Shown here in pieces: positions 25,359 through 32,172 of a stretch of 64,000 nucleotides of DNA. Each line of letters opens with the position of its first letter. Positions within the stretch are counted from its first letter, which is position 1. Both the position numbers and the translations under genes were made by a program. The notes beneath the pieces were generated by a model that saw nothing but the letters and a program-made list of their open reading frames with translations, was not told the DNA's origin and ran no database searches. The stretch is from Croceicoccus mobilis (lineage in GTDB: Bacteria > Pseudomonadota > Alphaproteobacteria > Sphingomonadales > Sphingomonadaceae), in NCBI RefSeq assembly GCF_001661965.1, contig NZ_LYWZ01000007.1, positions 1-64,000 of the forward strand, read 5' to 3'.

Positions 25359-25437
25359 TGTGTTTGTTGCCGGTTCTTCGTTGGCCCGGCGAGTTAGTTA
25401 CCCTTCATACGGCCCGGGCATTGCCCGGGTTTTTTTT
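25359..25437 (+). ncRNA. Predicted counter-transcribed RNA controlling repC
   Basis: Between the promoter at 25325-25352 and the intrinsic terminator at 25412-25437 lies about 75 nt with no coding potential, antisense to the repC leader. It can fold into two hairpins: GCCGG around 25355 with a matching CCGGC upstream of 25395, and the terminator stem. Size, orientation and position match the ctRNAs of repABC plasmids, which terminate in a strong GC stem with a T-run. The 5' end is estimated. Confidence 0.6.
25412..25437 (+). terminator. Intrinsic terminator of the predicted ctRNA
   Basis: CCCGGGCA and TGCCCGGG form a perfect 8-bp stem with almost no loop, followed directly by eight T residues on the plus strand. 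Confidence 0.85.
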
Positions 25438-25471
25438 GGTCTGGAAGCGTCTCCCTTCCTGGTTTCAGCCT

Positions 25472-25528
25472 GCCGACAGTGTCGGCGGTTTTCTTCTCAC
25501 AATGCTGGCGCGCGGGTTCGCGCGCAAA
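25472..25528 (+). other. Two further hairpins in the repC upstream region
   Basis: GCCGAC-AGT-GTCGGC (25472-25486), followed by GGTTTTC, resembles a weak plus-strand terminator. A GCGCGCG/CGCGCGC stem follows near 25508-25526. The 384-bp stretch 25253-25636 has no gene. It contains only the leader, ctRNA, these hairpins and the terminator at 25599. Confidence 0.45.
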
Positions 25529-25598
25529 AGCGCTTGCTCGAAGTTCGGTCTGTTGCTAGGGAGGGCTTAGACATTCGCCATCCTAGAAACAGGATTTG

Positions 25599-25632
25599 AA
25601 AAAAGGGCTCGGTTGGCGCCGAGCCCTTTTTT
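25599..25632. terminator. Bidirectional intrinsic terminator
   Basis: AAAAAAGGGCTCGG, a 6-nt loop and CCGAGCCCTTTTTT give an 8-bp stem flanked by A- and T-runs. It lies 4 bp after the stop of the 75-aa regulator gene on the minus strand and also stops plus-strand transcripts from the ctRNA region. Confidence 0.9.
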
Positions 25633-25636
25633 GTTG

Positions 25637-25864
25637 TCAGAGCAGCGAAAGCTGGCTGCGCGATTGCACGGTAGTCCTCTCTTCGTGGAGAGTTCCGGCG
25701 ATCAGCGCGCTGAGAACAGCTTCGCGGCTCGGTATTTCGTCGGTCTTCATCTCATCCAGTCGGCGGATGAGATTCTCGTCGAGCCACACCTGGATTGGGG
25801 ACTTGCCTTTCGCGCGCTTGTTATCCCTGCTACGAGATTGGCGTTCTTTCGCGATTACGGCCAT
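25637..25864 (-). CDS. Small ribbon-helix-helix-like regulator
   Basis: A 75-aa basic protein contains SPIQVWLDENLIRRLDEMKTDEIPSREAVLSALIAGTL. This is the strand-helix-helix pattern of CopG/Arc-type regulators, with the DNA-contacting strand at IQVWLD. A perfect 18-bp palindrome overlaps its predicted transcription start, so autorepression is likely. Position just upstream of the repC region suggests copy-number or maintenance control. It could also be an orphan antitoxin, but no toxin gene follows. Confidence 0.65.
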   Translation of the reverse strand: MAVIAKERQSRSRDNKRAKGKSPIQVWLDENLIRRLDEMKTDEIPSREAVLSALIAGTLHEERTTVQSRSQLSLL

Positions 25865-25902
25865 GAGTGATCCCCGTCAGATGCGATGTCGAGTCGCTTC
25901 GA

Positions 25903-25948
25903 TTCGTGACATGTCACGAAACTTAGCGGGGAGTGTGGTGGTTAGCAA
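25903..25948 (-). promoter_or_regulatory. Promoter with 18-bp palindromic operator for the RHH gene
   Basis: On the minus strand, TTGCTA (25948-25943) and TAAGTT (25925-25920) are 17 bp apart. The perfect palindrome TTCGTGACATGTCACGAA (25920-25903) begins at the downstream edge of the -10 box and covers the expected start site. A repressor bound there would block initiation. Confidence 0.65.
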
Positions 25949-25986
25949 TTGAGAACCGTCGACTTATTCGCCAGCTAAGAGAGATA

Positions 25987-26496
25987 TTAGCGTGAGGCGA
26001 CGAGCGGGAACTCGTGGTCGTTTTCATGGACTTGCTGCATGGTAAGGGCAACTGTCCGGCGGTGCTGTGCGATTATTTGGCGAGATGTCTTTCTGGCCAG
26101 CGCTACGCAGAGCTCGTCGCGCAATGGTTCGAAGTCTCCGTCACAGGCAGCAATTGCAGCCTTCAGATTGAGGACTGTTTCCTTGGTGAATCGGGAGACG
26201 ACCTTGCAGCTGTCGTCGTGATAGCCTTGCGGATCTGCGAAGCATGAAATCGCCAGATCTGCTCGTATGGGGTCAATCTCTAGATACTCGAGAATGCTGT
26301 GAAGCTCTGCAGCGCTGATGTCGCCTGCGAAGAGCCGGTTGGTGAAGTCCTGGCGGGTACATTTGCGGATGACGCCCTGTCGGAATAGTTCAGCCTTTGT
26401 AACGCCTTTGTCATTCATAACATGAACGATCAGCGACGCATAAGCGGCTTGCCGCTCTGAAGCTTTGATCTTGGCTGAGTTTTCCAATCCCGTCAT
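25987..26496 (-). CDS. Hypothetical cytosolic protein, possible regulator
   Basis: This 169-aa, largely helical protein has a possible helix-turn-helix near residues 30-60 (GVTKAELFRQGVIRKCTRQDFTNRLFAGDISAAEL). It contains ISCFADPQGYHDD in the middle and a C-terminal helical region with basic residues. I do not know the family. AGGGG precedes the ATG, and a perfect 14-bp palindrome lies 41 bp upstream, suggesting regulated or autoregulated expression. Confidence 0.55.
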   Translation of the reverse strand: MTGLENSAKIKASERQAAYASLIVHVMNDKGVTKAELFRQGVIRKCTRQDFTNRLFAGDISAAELHSILEYLEIDPIRADLAISCFADPQGYHDDSCKVVSRFTKETVLNLKAAIAACDGDFEPLRDELCVALARKTSRQIIAQHRRTVALTMQQVHENDHEFPLVASR

Positions 26497-26536
26497 AAAG
26501 CACCCCTGCCTGCATGTGCGTAGCCGCTTAGTGGCC

Positions 26537-26550
26537 TATGCGATCGCATA
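26537..26550. promoter_or_regulatory. 14-bp palindrome upstream of the 169-aa gene
   Basis: TATGCGATCGCATA is a perfect palindrome flanked by GGCC and AGCC. The surrounding GGCCTATG/CATAAGCC words resemble the GCCTAT words near parA, so a shared DNA-binding protein is possible. Confidence 0.45.
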
Positions 26551-26588
26551 AGCCTTTGGCAAGATTCAGCGAGCGGGGCAAGGAAAAT

Positions 26589-26936
26589 TTAAGTTTTAAC
26601 GGAAACCAAGCAGGCGAAGCAGACTGCATCTCGAACGGAGCAAGGCGCCTTGTAAGCCTGGCACATTTTATCGCGGAAAGTGTCGAAGGCGTTCACCGCG
26701 TCTCCTGTCAGGCGGAGCCATACCTGTATGGTTCCCTCCATCGAGCCGATATCGCAATACCGCTCGATGTCGTTTGATCGAACAGGGAGGTCCTCGTCTA
26801 CGACAGCCATAACAACATCGCGTAAGTTGGCGAACTTCCTAGTTGCCCGGCTGTGGTCTGCGATCGACCGAATCATGATTTCGAATGCTTTGTCGCTCAC
26901 CAAAAGGCGGTGAACGGTATTTGGCTCGTTGGCCAT
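26589..26936 (-). CDS. Hypothetical small protein divergent from the tra operon
   Basis: ATG 26936 with GGAGGG upstream gives a 115-aa protein. It has a helical N-terminal half (FEIMIRSIADHSRATRKFANLRDVVMAVV) and three cysteines near the end. It is divergently placed from traA, and the six-site repeat array lies between them. This position makes it a candidate regulator of the transfer operon, analogous to TraJ/TraY-type factors, but no DNA-binding motif is certain. Confidence 0.55.
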   Translation of the reverse strand: MANEPNTVHRLLVSDKAFEIMIRSIADHSRATRKFANLRDVVMAVVDEDLPVRSNDIERYCDIGSMEGTIQVWLRLTGDAVNAFDTFRDKMCQAYKAPCSVRDAVCFACLVSVKT

Positions 26937-27044
26937 TGCGCCCTCCGTTGACCGCCTTTTGCAGGATGTGGGGGACCTGAAGGCGTGCCTAATCGCAAAG
27001 GAGAAGCGTTCGGCACGCTCCTCGCTTGAAAAAAAACCTCTTAG

Positions 27045-27165
27045 TCCGAAAACGGGTTGTGTGGAGTCCCAAATCGGGAAGGCCGCGTCCGATTTTGGGA
27101 TGTGCCGAAACCCGAAACGGGTCGTGCCGCACCCTGTTTTGGGATGCGGTGAAACCCGAATCGGG
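27045..27165. repeat. Six palindromic sites at about 22-bp spacing upstream of traA
   Basis: Six related 11-bp palindromes of the form CCSRWWWYSGG occur: CCGAAAACGGG (27046), CCCAAATCGGG (27068), CCGATTTTGGG (27089), CCCGAAACGGG (27111), CCTGTTTTGGG (27133) and CCCGAATCGGG (27155). Successive centres are 21-22 bp apart, two helical turns, so all sites face the same side of the DNA. The last four also form a 44-bp direct repeat. The array lies 140-260 bp upstream of traA and 110 bp upstream of the divergent gene. The 368-bp gap 26937-27304 holds nothing else I can support. Confidence 0.8.
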
Positions 27166-27304
27166 TCGAATCGATCGGCTGAGTGGGCAGGGGGGCCGAT
27201 TTCAACCACAAGCTCCAACACAATCGTTGAGATTTGGTTCCCGACCGGACGAGTTTGATCTCGGCGCCTCGGCGTCTTGTTCAACTCAAGAGGGGGAATT
27301 CCCT

Positions 27305-27625
27305 ATGAAAGCTCTGAAGATGAATCGCGACCTGGGCGGCAAGCTCGCCGTCGCCGGCGCGGTTGTGGCGTTCGGTTCGGTCGTCGGCGTGGAAGCGGCG
27401 ATGGCCGGTGCGGATACCACGTTCAACACTGCCCTGACGCAGTTCACCAACTTCCTCGAAGGTTCGGGCGGCAAGATCATCACCGTCCTGTCGCTCGCCG
27501 GCGGTGTGGTGGGTCTTGCCTCGGGTCGTTTCTCGCTGAGCCAGGTCGCCATTCCGGTGGGCGTCGGCGTCGGCGCCGGCACCGGCGTTCCGATCGTCAC
27601 GTCGACGGTTACCGCGACGATCTGA
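27305..27625 (+). CDS. traA: TraA-like F-type pilin
   Basis: The 106-aa prepropilin has a long leader (MKALKMNRDLGGKLAVAGAVVAFGSVVGVEAAMA) and probable cleavage at AMA/GAD, leaving a mature protein of about 70 residues. The mature part has two hydrophobic stretches (KIITVLSLAGGVVGLASG and VAIPVGVGVGAGTGVPIV) separated by a short basic turn, as in F pilin. It polymerises into the conjugative pilus. AGGGGG lies upstream of the ATG. It opens the transfer operon, and a strong mRNA hairpin follows it. Confidence 0.85.
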   Translation: MKALKMNRDLGGKLAVAGAVVAFGSVVGVEAAMAGADTTFNTALTQFTNFLEGSGGKIITVLSLAGGVVGLASGRFSLSQVAIPVGVGVGAGTGVPIVTSTVTATI

Positions 27626-27643
27626 CCTTCGGGTCGCAAGTAC

Positions 27644-27679
27644 GTGGCCGCACCTGACGCCCCTGCTGGGTGCGGCCAC
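27644..27679 (+). promoter_or_regulatory. Strong hairpin between traA and traL
   Basis: GTGGCCGCACC and GGTGCGGCCAC form a perfect 11-bp stem with a 14-nt loop in the 73-bp gap after traA. No T-run follows, so full termination is unlikely. Such a stem could protect the pilin mRNA from 3' exonucleases or act as an attenuator, raising pilin over channel proteins. Confidence 0.7.
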
Positions 27680-27698
27680 CAACTTCGCGGAGCGATTG

Positions 27699-27983
27699 AT
27701 GGACCAATTTTCGATCCCCAAGCACTTAGACGACCCCGAATTGATTGGGTTTTGGACGCTCGATGAATTTCTTGTGATGCTCATCCCCTTTGTCTGGGGA
27801 ATTCTGACGCAACACATCGTCATCGGACTCGTCCTGAGCCTTGTTGCGTGGGCGACTTATCGAAAGGTGCGCGCGGGACGGTCGATGTACTGGATTCTCC
27901 ACTTTGCCTATTGGCATCTGCCCGGAGAATTCTTCGGTCTCAAGGTCGCTCCGCCTTCTTCTTTCAGGGTGATGGCGGGCTGA
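27699..27983 (+). CDS. traL: TraL, F-type T4SS inner-membrane protein
   Basis: The 94-aa protein has the TraL layout. A short N-terminus with IPKHLDDPELIGFWTLDEF precedes two close membrane helices (LVMLIPFVWGILTQHIVIGLVLSLVAW), and the tail ends RSMYWILHFAYWHLPG. It belongs to the pilus assembly complex at the inner membrane and corresponds to VirB3. ATG 27699 has GGAG 6 nt upstream. Confidence 0.87.
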   Translation: MDQFSIPKHLDDPELIGFWTLDEFLVMLIPFVWGILTQHIVIGLVLSLVAWATYRKVRAGRSMYWILHFAYWHLPGEFFGLKVAPPSSFRVMAG

Positions 27984-27984
27984 T

Positions 27985-28551
27985 ATGGATATCTCGATTG
28001 CACATGAAACGTCCCAGCGGACGCTGAAGCAGCGCAATCTGCTGGCGTTGGCGTGCCTGGTGCTGGGTGTCCTCCTTGTCGTCATGTTTGTGGCGGCGAA
28101 TACGCGGGATCGTGAAGTGATCCTGCAGCCGGTAATCCCGCAGGAAATGCGAATTTCGAATGGCGAGGTATCTCCCGAATATCTCGAGGCTGTGACGCGT
28201 GATGCAGCGCAACTTGCGCTGAACCGCTCGCCCGAGACGCTCGGCTACTGGGTAGATTCGCTGGTGAAGATCACTGCGCCGGAAGACCAGGGTAAGCTCA
28301 AATCCGAGCTGATGGGGATCGTGGCCAACCAGGAAGGCTCACAGGTTACGCAGTTCGTCACGATCGACTGGATCAGGGTCGATCCGGAAAACCTCACCAG
28401 CAAGGTTGGCGGTGTTCTGCACACGGTCGTCGGGTCGCGCGATGTGCGTCAGGAACACAAAATTTTTCAGTTCAATTGGAAATACACCGGGCTGTCGCTC
28501 AAGCTGAAAGGGTTTGGCGTCGTCGTCCGGAGTGAGGAGGACGAGGGCTGA
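27985..28551 (+). CDS. traE: TraE, F-type T4SS protein (VirB5-position/VirB8-like)
   Basis: The 188-aa protein has one N-terminal membrane helix (NLLALACLVLGVLLVVMFVAA) and a periplasmic domain with SPEYLEAVTRDAAQLALNRSPE, the family-typical core. It is a pilus-assembly component anchored in the inner membrane. It starts 1 bp after traL and ends in a TGATG overlap with traK. Confidence 0.87.
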   Translation: MDISIAHETSQRTLKQRNLLALACLVLGVLLVVMFVAANTRDREVILQPVIPQEMRISNGEVSPEYLEAVTRDAAQLALNRSPETLGYWVDSLVKITAPEDQGKLKSELMGIVANQEGSQVTQFVTIDWIRVDPENLTSKVGGVLHTVVGSRDVRQEHKIFQFNWKYTGLSLKLKGFGVVVRSEEDEG

Positions 28552-29372
28552 TGTTCGGCTTGGAGGATCTGGGCACCGCCCAATACGTCGTGTTCGCAAT
28601 TCTGGCGGTTGGCGTGGCTCTGTCGCTGGCAGCTTTGCTGTGGGTGCGGATGACAGGCTTTAGCCTCGTCGGACTTGCGATGCTCCTTGTGTCGGCGCCA
28701 GCCCACGCAGATGAGTCCATCCTTGCGGTGGATAATGGAGAAGTGCGCTGCACGGCGTCGCAACGGGATCTGACAAGGATCTCCTTGAAGGACGATCAGT
28801 TTGTCGCCGTATCGAAGGTTGAGACGGGCAATCCACTCGAGGAATTCTCGCTCGTCCATGAGCCGACGCGCGGCGATATCTATATTTCCGTCCCCGAAGG
28901 TTATCTGCGGCCGAATGTGTCGTTCTTCGGAACGACACAAAAGGGCTTTGTCTATAAGTTTACCTGTCGTGTCGAAGGCGACGAGGCCCGTCAGGTGTTC
29001 GTGGCGAACGCCGATGTTGAGCATCCGCAAAGCCCTGCGACACAGTTTCCGTCTCAAGCATCGGTGAACGAGCGCGCGGTTGGCCTGGTCAAGGCCATGT
29101 TCGAGCAGCGGCGTGTTGAGGGCTTTGAAATTTCGGATGTTGCACGCGCGCCCGTCAATGTCGGGGCGATGAAGGTGCAGCTCATCACACAGTATCAGAG
29201 CCCGACAATGGCTGGTCGCGTTCTCCGGATCGAGAACACGGGGAGTGAAGCCATCACGCTGACCGAGGAACTGGTCGCCCAAGGGGCGATCGCTGTCAGC
29301 ATTTCCAATCGCAATCTGCAGCCGGGTGAAGCCACGGCCGCCTACGTCGTGGTTCCTGGTCGGGAGATCTGA
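28551..29372 (+). CDS. traK: TraK, secretin-like outer-membrane core protein
   Basis: The predicted product is periplasmic, with a secretin-like N domain and a C-terminal strand-rich part (GRVLRIENTGSEAITLTEELV), matching TraK, which joins TraV and TraB in the core complex. The first ATG gives 273 aa with an extra hydrophobic segment before the real-looking signal peptide. An internal ATG at 28650 begins MTGFSLVGLAMLLVSAPAHA with cleavage before DES and could be the functional start. The first ATG overlaps the traE stop, favouring coupling. Confidence 0.85.
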   Translation: MFGLEDLGTAQYVVFAILAVGVALSLAALLWVRMTGFSLVGLAMLLVSAPAHADESILAVDNGEVRCTASQRDLTRISLKDDQFVAVSKVETGNPLEEFSLVHEPTRGDIYISVPEGYLRPNVSFFGTTQKGFVYKFTCRVEGDEARQVFVANADVEHPQSPATQFPSQASVNERAVGLVKAMFEQRRVEGFEISDVARAPVNVGAMKVQLITQYQSPTMAGRVLRIENTGSEAITLTEELVAQGAIAVSISNRNLQPGEATAAYVVVPGREI

Positions 29373-29373
29373 A

Positions 29374-30669
29374 ATGGATATTTTGAAGCGTAAGCAAAAG
29401 GATCTCGATACCGACGTCGGCGACGAACACGATTTCGTCGATGAAGACGGCGGCATTGCCGAGAACACAGCGACGCAAAAGAAGCAGCGGATGTTGCTCA
29501 TGGGCGGAGCTGGCCTGATCGCGATCTTGTCAGTCTGGTACGTCATGGACGGGACCGAGGAAGCGATCGAGGAAGCGACTGGTTCTGAAACCGAAATGAC
29601 GGTTTCGACGGATGCGCTGATGAATCGTCAGGTCGCCGATCAGAATTGGATGAGCGTCTACGAGCATCAGATGAACGACCAGGATCGCCGCCTGCAGGGC
29701 GTCGAGCAGGGCGCTGGCCGGATGGCCGAGTTGGAAGCCGAGATTCAGGCGTTGCGTGGCGAGAACGCTGCGATGGTGTCAGATGGCACTCGCGTTCTCG
29801 ATGCGTATGAGCGTGAGAACGCTCAGTTGAAGCAGCAGCTTGAGCGGGCAAGCACCGCACGTCCGAGCGCTCCGGGACCTGCAGCTGCGGCGGCCGCTCT
29901 GGGTGTTCCGCAAGCAGGAACATCCGGTGTTGTTGCGGCGCCGATCTCGCGGAGCAAGGAAGTGAAGCTCGTATCCTTCGGGGCTGCGAGCGGTACGGCG
30001 GCGCGGATCGATCCGGCGAATGGCGCAACGACGTATACCGACAGCCCGAATTATCTTCCTCCGAACTCGATTGCGAAGGCGACGGTGGTGGTCGGGGTCG
30101 ATGCTACCACGAACACGCGTAGCCAGAGTGATCCGCTGCCGGTGTTGTTGCGTGTGACCGGGCCTGCCCGGAGCGTCTTCAGTGACGGGAAATTGCTCGC
30201 AACGCGTGTTCAGGGCTGCATGGTGAACGGAGCAGCTTACGGCGATCTCTCCTCCGAGAAGGTCTATGTGAAGCTGCAGCGCATGACCTGTCCGCAACCT
30301 GGCGGCCGATATGCGGTTTCCGAAGTGAAAGGCTTCCTCGCCTACGGCGGCAAGGTGGGCATTCGCGGTCGCGTGGTGAGCCGTGAAGGCGGGCTTACGA
30401 CACAGGCGTTCCTCGCTGGATTGCTTGGCGGCGCTGGTTCGGCGTTCGAGAATTCCACGAGGCTGCCGACGATTTCGGATGGCGATGTCGAACTGCCGTC
30501 GGCGTCGACTGTCGGGATCATGGGCCTTGGCGGCGGCGCGAAGGAGGCGGGGACGACCCTGTCCGATTATCTGATCGAACGCGCCGAACAATATCAGCCG
30601 GTCGTTGAAATGCCGACGGGCGCAAACGTCGAGGTTGTCTTCCTCGACGGCACTTTCATTCGCAATTGA
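29374..30669 (+). CDS. traB: TraB, VirB10-like core protein
   Basis: The 431-aa protein has a cytosolic acidic N-terminus, one membrane helix (MLLMGGAGLIAILSVWYVM), a periplasmic coiled-coil (residues 95-150, MAELEAEIQALRGENAAMV) and an Ala/Pro linker. The C-terminal beta-rich TrbI/VirB10 domain includes YLPPNSIAKATVVVGVDA. It spans the envelope and links the inner-membrane ATPases to the outer-membrane core. ATG 29374 is 1 bp after the traK stop. Confidence 0.9.
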   Translation: MDILKRKQKDLDTDVGDEHDFVDEDGGIAENTATQKKQRMLLMGGAGLIAILSVWYVMDGTEEAIEEATGSETEMTVSTDALMNRQVADQNWMSVYEHQMNDQDRRLQGVEQGAGRMAELEAEIQALRGENAAMVSDGTRVLDAYERENAQLKQQLERASTARPSAPGPAAAAAALGVPQAGTSGVVAAPISRSKEVKLVSFGAASGTAARIDPANGATTYTDSPNYLPPNSIAKATVVVGVDATTNTRSQSDPLPVLLRVTGPARSVFSDGKLLATRVQGCMVNGAAYGDLSSEKVYVKLQRMTCPQPGGRYAVSEVKGFLAYGGKVGIRGRVVSREGGLTTQAFLAGLLGGAGSAFENSTRLPTISDGDVELPSASTVGIMGLGGGAKEAGTTLSDYLIERAEQYQPVVEMPTGANVEVVFLDGTFIRN

Positions 30670-30680
30670 GGGGCGGTCTG

Positions 30681-31529
30681 ATGAAGAACTCCGACAGGTT
30701 TTCGTGGGTAAAGAAGCCGGTGCCTCGCGGGCTCCTGGTTGGTGCGGCGGTGGGTGTACCGTCGCTATTTTTCGGGATTGCTGCTCTGGCTCAGTCCAGT
30801 CCGGACATGATGAACGTCCTCGCCAAGCGGCTTCCGAAAACCGAGGTCACTGCTGTCGATTGCGAGAAGATCGACGGGCTTTGTGAAGTCCAGGCTGGAT
30901 CGAACCTTTTCTATACGGATCACGACGGCAGGTATCTCGTGATCGGTCGCGTTTACGACATGGAGACAAAGCAGGATCTGACAGCGGCGCGTCTGCTGGA
31001 GATCAACCCGGACATGCTTGTGGGCTCGTCGGCGTCGAATGGCGCGCGCGCCGGGGCTGGCGAAGCGCGCGTTCGGGCTTCCGCGGAGACTGATACGGCC
31101 CGCAAGATCGATGTGGCGGAGCTGACCGGTCTCCCGAAAGACGGTGCGATTGAATGGGGTCGCGGGAGCGCGTCCGTTACTGTCTTCAGCGATTTCCGGT
31201 GCGGGTATTGCAAGCAGCTCCACCAGACCCTCGAAACGATGAACGTAAAGGTCATCGAGCGTCCGATTTCGATCTTGGGCACTCGGGCAATTTCCGACGC
31301 TGTTGTTTGCTCTTCAGATCGCCGGCGCGCGGTGCGCCAGGCCTATGAAGGCGGGGCGATCACAAGCGGTGGAAGTTGCGATACGAGCGGGCTCGATGTG
31401 AACGAAGCCTTTGCGCGCAAGCACGGCTTCACCGGAACGCCGGTAATGGTTCGCTCCGATGGCGAGGTCATCCAGGGATACCGCCCGCGCGAATTTCTTG
31501 AGGCATGGTTGAAGGGAGGCAAGTCATGA
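30681..31529 (+). CDS. DsbC-like thiol:disulfide isomerase of the tra operon
   Basis: The 282-aa protein has an N-terminal hydrophobic export signal, a DsbC-like dimerisation region (VDCEKIDGLCEVQAGSNLFYTDHDGRYLVIG) and a thioredoxin fold with active site FRCGYCKQ and a cis-proline loop FTGTPVM. It would reshuffle disulfides in Cys-rich periplasmic transfer proteins such as TraN and TraU. The gene sits between traB and traV, as in SXT/R27-type systems; F instead carries trbB elsewhere. GAGGGG precedes the ATG. Confidence 0.87.
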   Translation: MKNSDRFSWVKKPVPRGLLVGAAVGVPSLFFGIAALAQSSPDMMNVLAKRLPKTEVTAVDCEKIDGLCEVQAGSNLFYTDHDGRYLVIGRVYDMETKQDLTAARLLEINPDMLVGSSASNGARAGAGEARVRASAETDTARKIDVAELTGLPKDGAIEWGRGSASVTVFSDFRCGYCKQLHQTLETMNVKVIERPISILGTRAISDAVVCSSDRRRAVRQAYEGGAITSGGSCDTSGLDVNEAFARKHGFTGTPVMVRSDGEVIQGYRPREFLEAWLKGGKS

Positions 31530-32167
31530 CGCGGTCTGTTCCAATCGGTAAGGCTCAAGTGGCGGCAGCGTTGGCGGTGCTGGCGGCTACGAGTGGCTGC
31601 ACGACGTTCGGGACGAATGTTAACGGCAGTTTCCGATGCGAGGCTCCGGATGGAGTTTGCGCGCCGTCGACTGTGATCGACGATGAGGCGCTTGCCCGGA
31701 TCGATTATACGTCGACGGATCTTCTGTCTCCCGCCGGGCCCTATCAGATCGATGAGGGCTTGCCCGCGTCGGGAGTGATTGTCGCCGATGCCGCGCCGGT
31801 AAGTAGAACCCCTCCGAGTTATACGCTGGATGTGGTGTTTCCCGGCTACGTCGATGTTTCGGGCCAGCAACACGCGCGCTCGTCTGTTCAGACCGAGGTT
31901 TTCCTTCCCGGTCGTGGTGACGCAGTCGATGCGGTTCTTGCTCGCGCCGATCGCGGTGGTCCGGCCGGGTTGCTGGCTGCTGCAGAAAGTGCGCCAAGTT
32001 TCCTGGCCATTGCCCCCGTGCGGGAGCCCGCTCAATCGCCGGTGGCGGTAGCGCAGGCAGAGGTGCGCCCCGATCCGGTCGAGCGGATCAAGTCTGAGGT
32101 GCAGACGACGCTGGCAAGCTCTCGGGCTCGCAAGCAGGCTGCATCGTTTCCCGGCATTGTGGAGTAA
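31526..32167 (+). CDS. traV: TraV, outer-membrane core lipoprotein
   Basis: This 213-aa product has a lipoprotein signal ending in LAATSGC and the TraV double-Cys signature (FRCEAPDGVCAPS). An Ala/Pro-rich middle and a helical C-terminus follow. It anchors the TraK-TraB core to the outer membrane. ATG 31526 overlaps the dsbC-like stop (ATGA) and has GGGAGG 5 nt upstream. Confidence 0.87.
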   Translation: MTRSVPIGKAQVAAALAVLAATSGCTTFGTNVNGSFRCEAPDGVCAPSTVIDDEALARIDYTSTDLLSPAGPYQIDEGLPASGVIVADAAPVSRTPPSYTLDVVFPGYVDVSGQQHARSSVQTEVFLPGRGDAVDAVLARADRGGPAGLLAAAESAPSFLAIAPVREPAQSPVAVAQAEVRPDPVERIKSEVQTTLASSRARKQAASFPGIVE

Positions 32168-32172
32168 CGGAG

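Noticed and set aside
25637-26496. Toxin-antitoxin pair (75-aa RHH protein and 169-aa protein)
   Set aside because: The genes are 122 bp apart with separate promoters and operators, and the larger protein shows no toxin motif.
27045-27165. CRISPR-like array
   Set aside because: The units are short palindromes with 21-22 bp pitch and imperfect copies. There are no uniform repeats of 25 or more bases with unique spacers, and no cas genes.
28467-29546. A 359-aa minus-strand open frame across traK and traB
   Set aside because: It spans two confident tra genes on the other strand and has no start signal.
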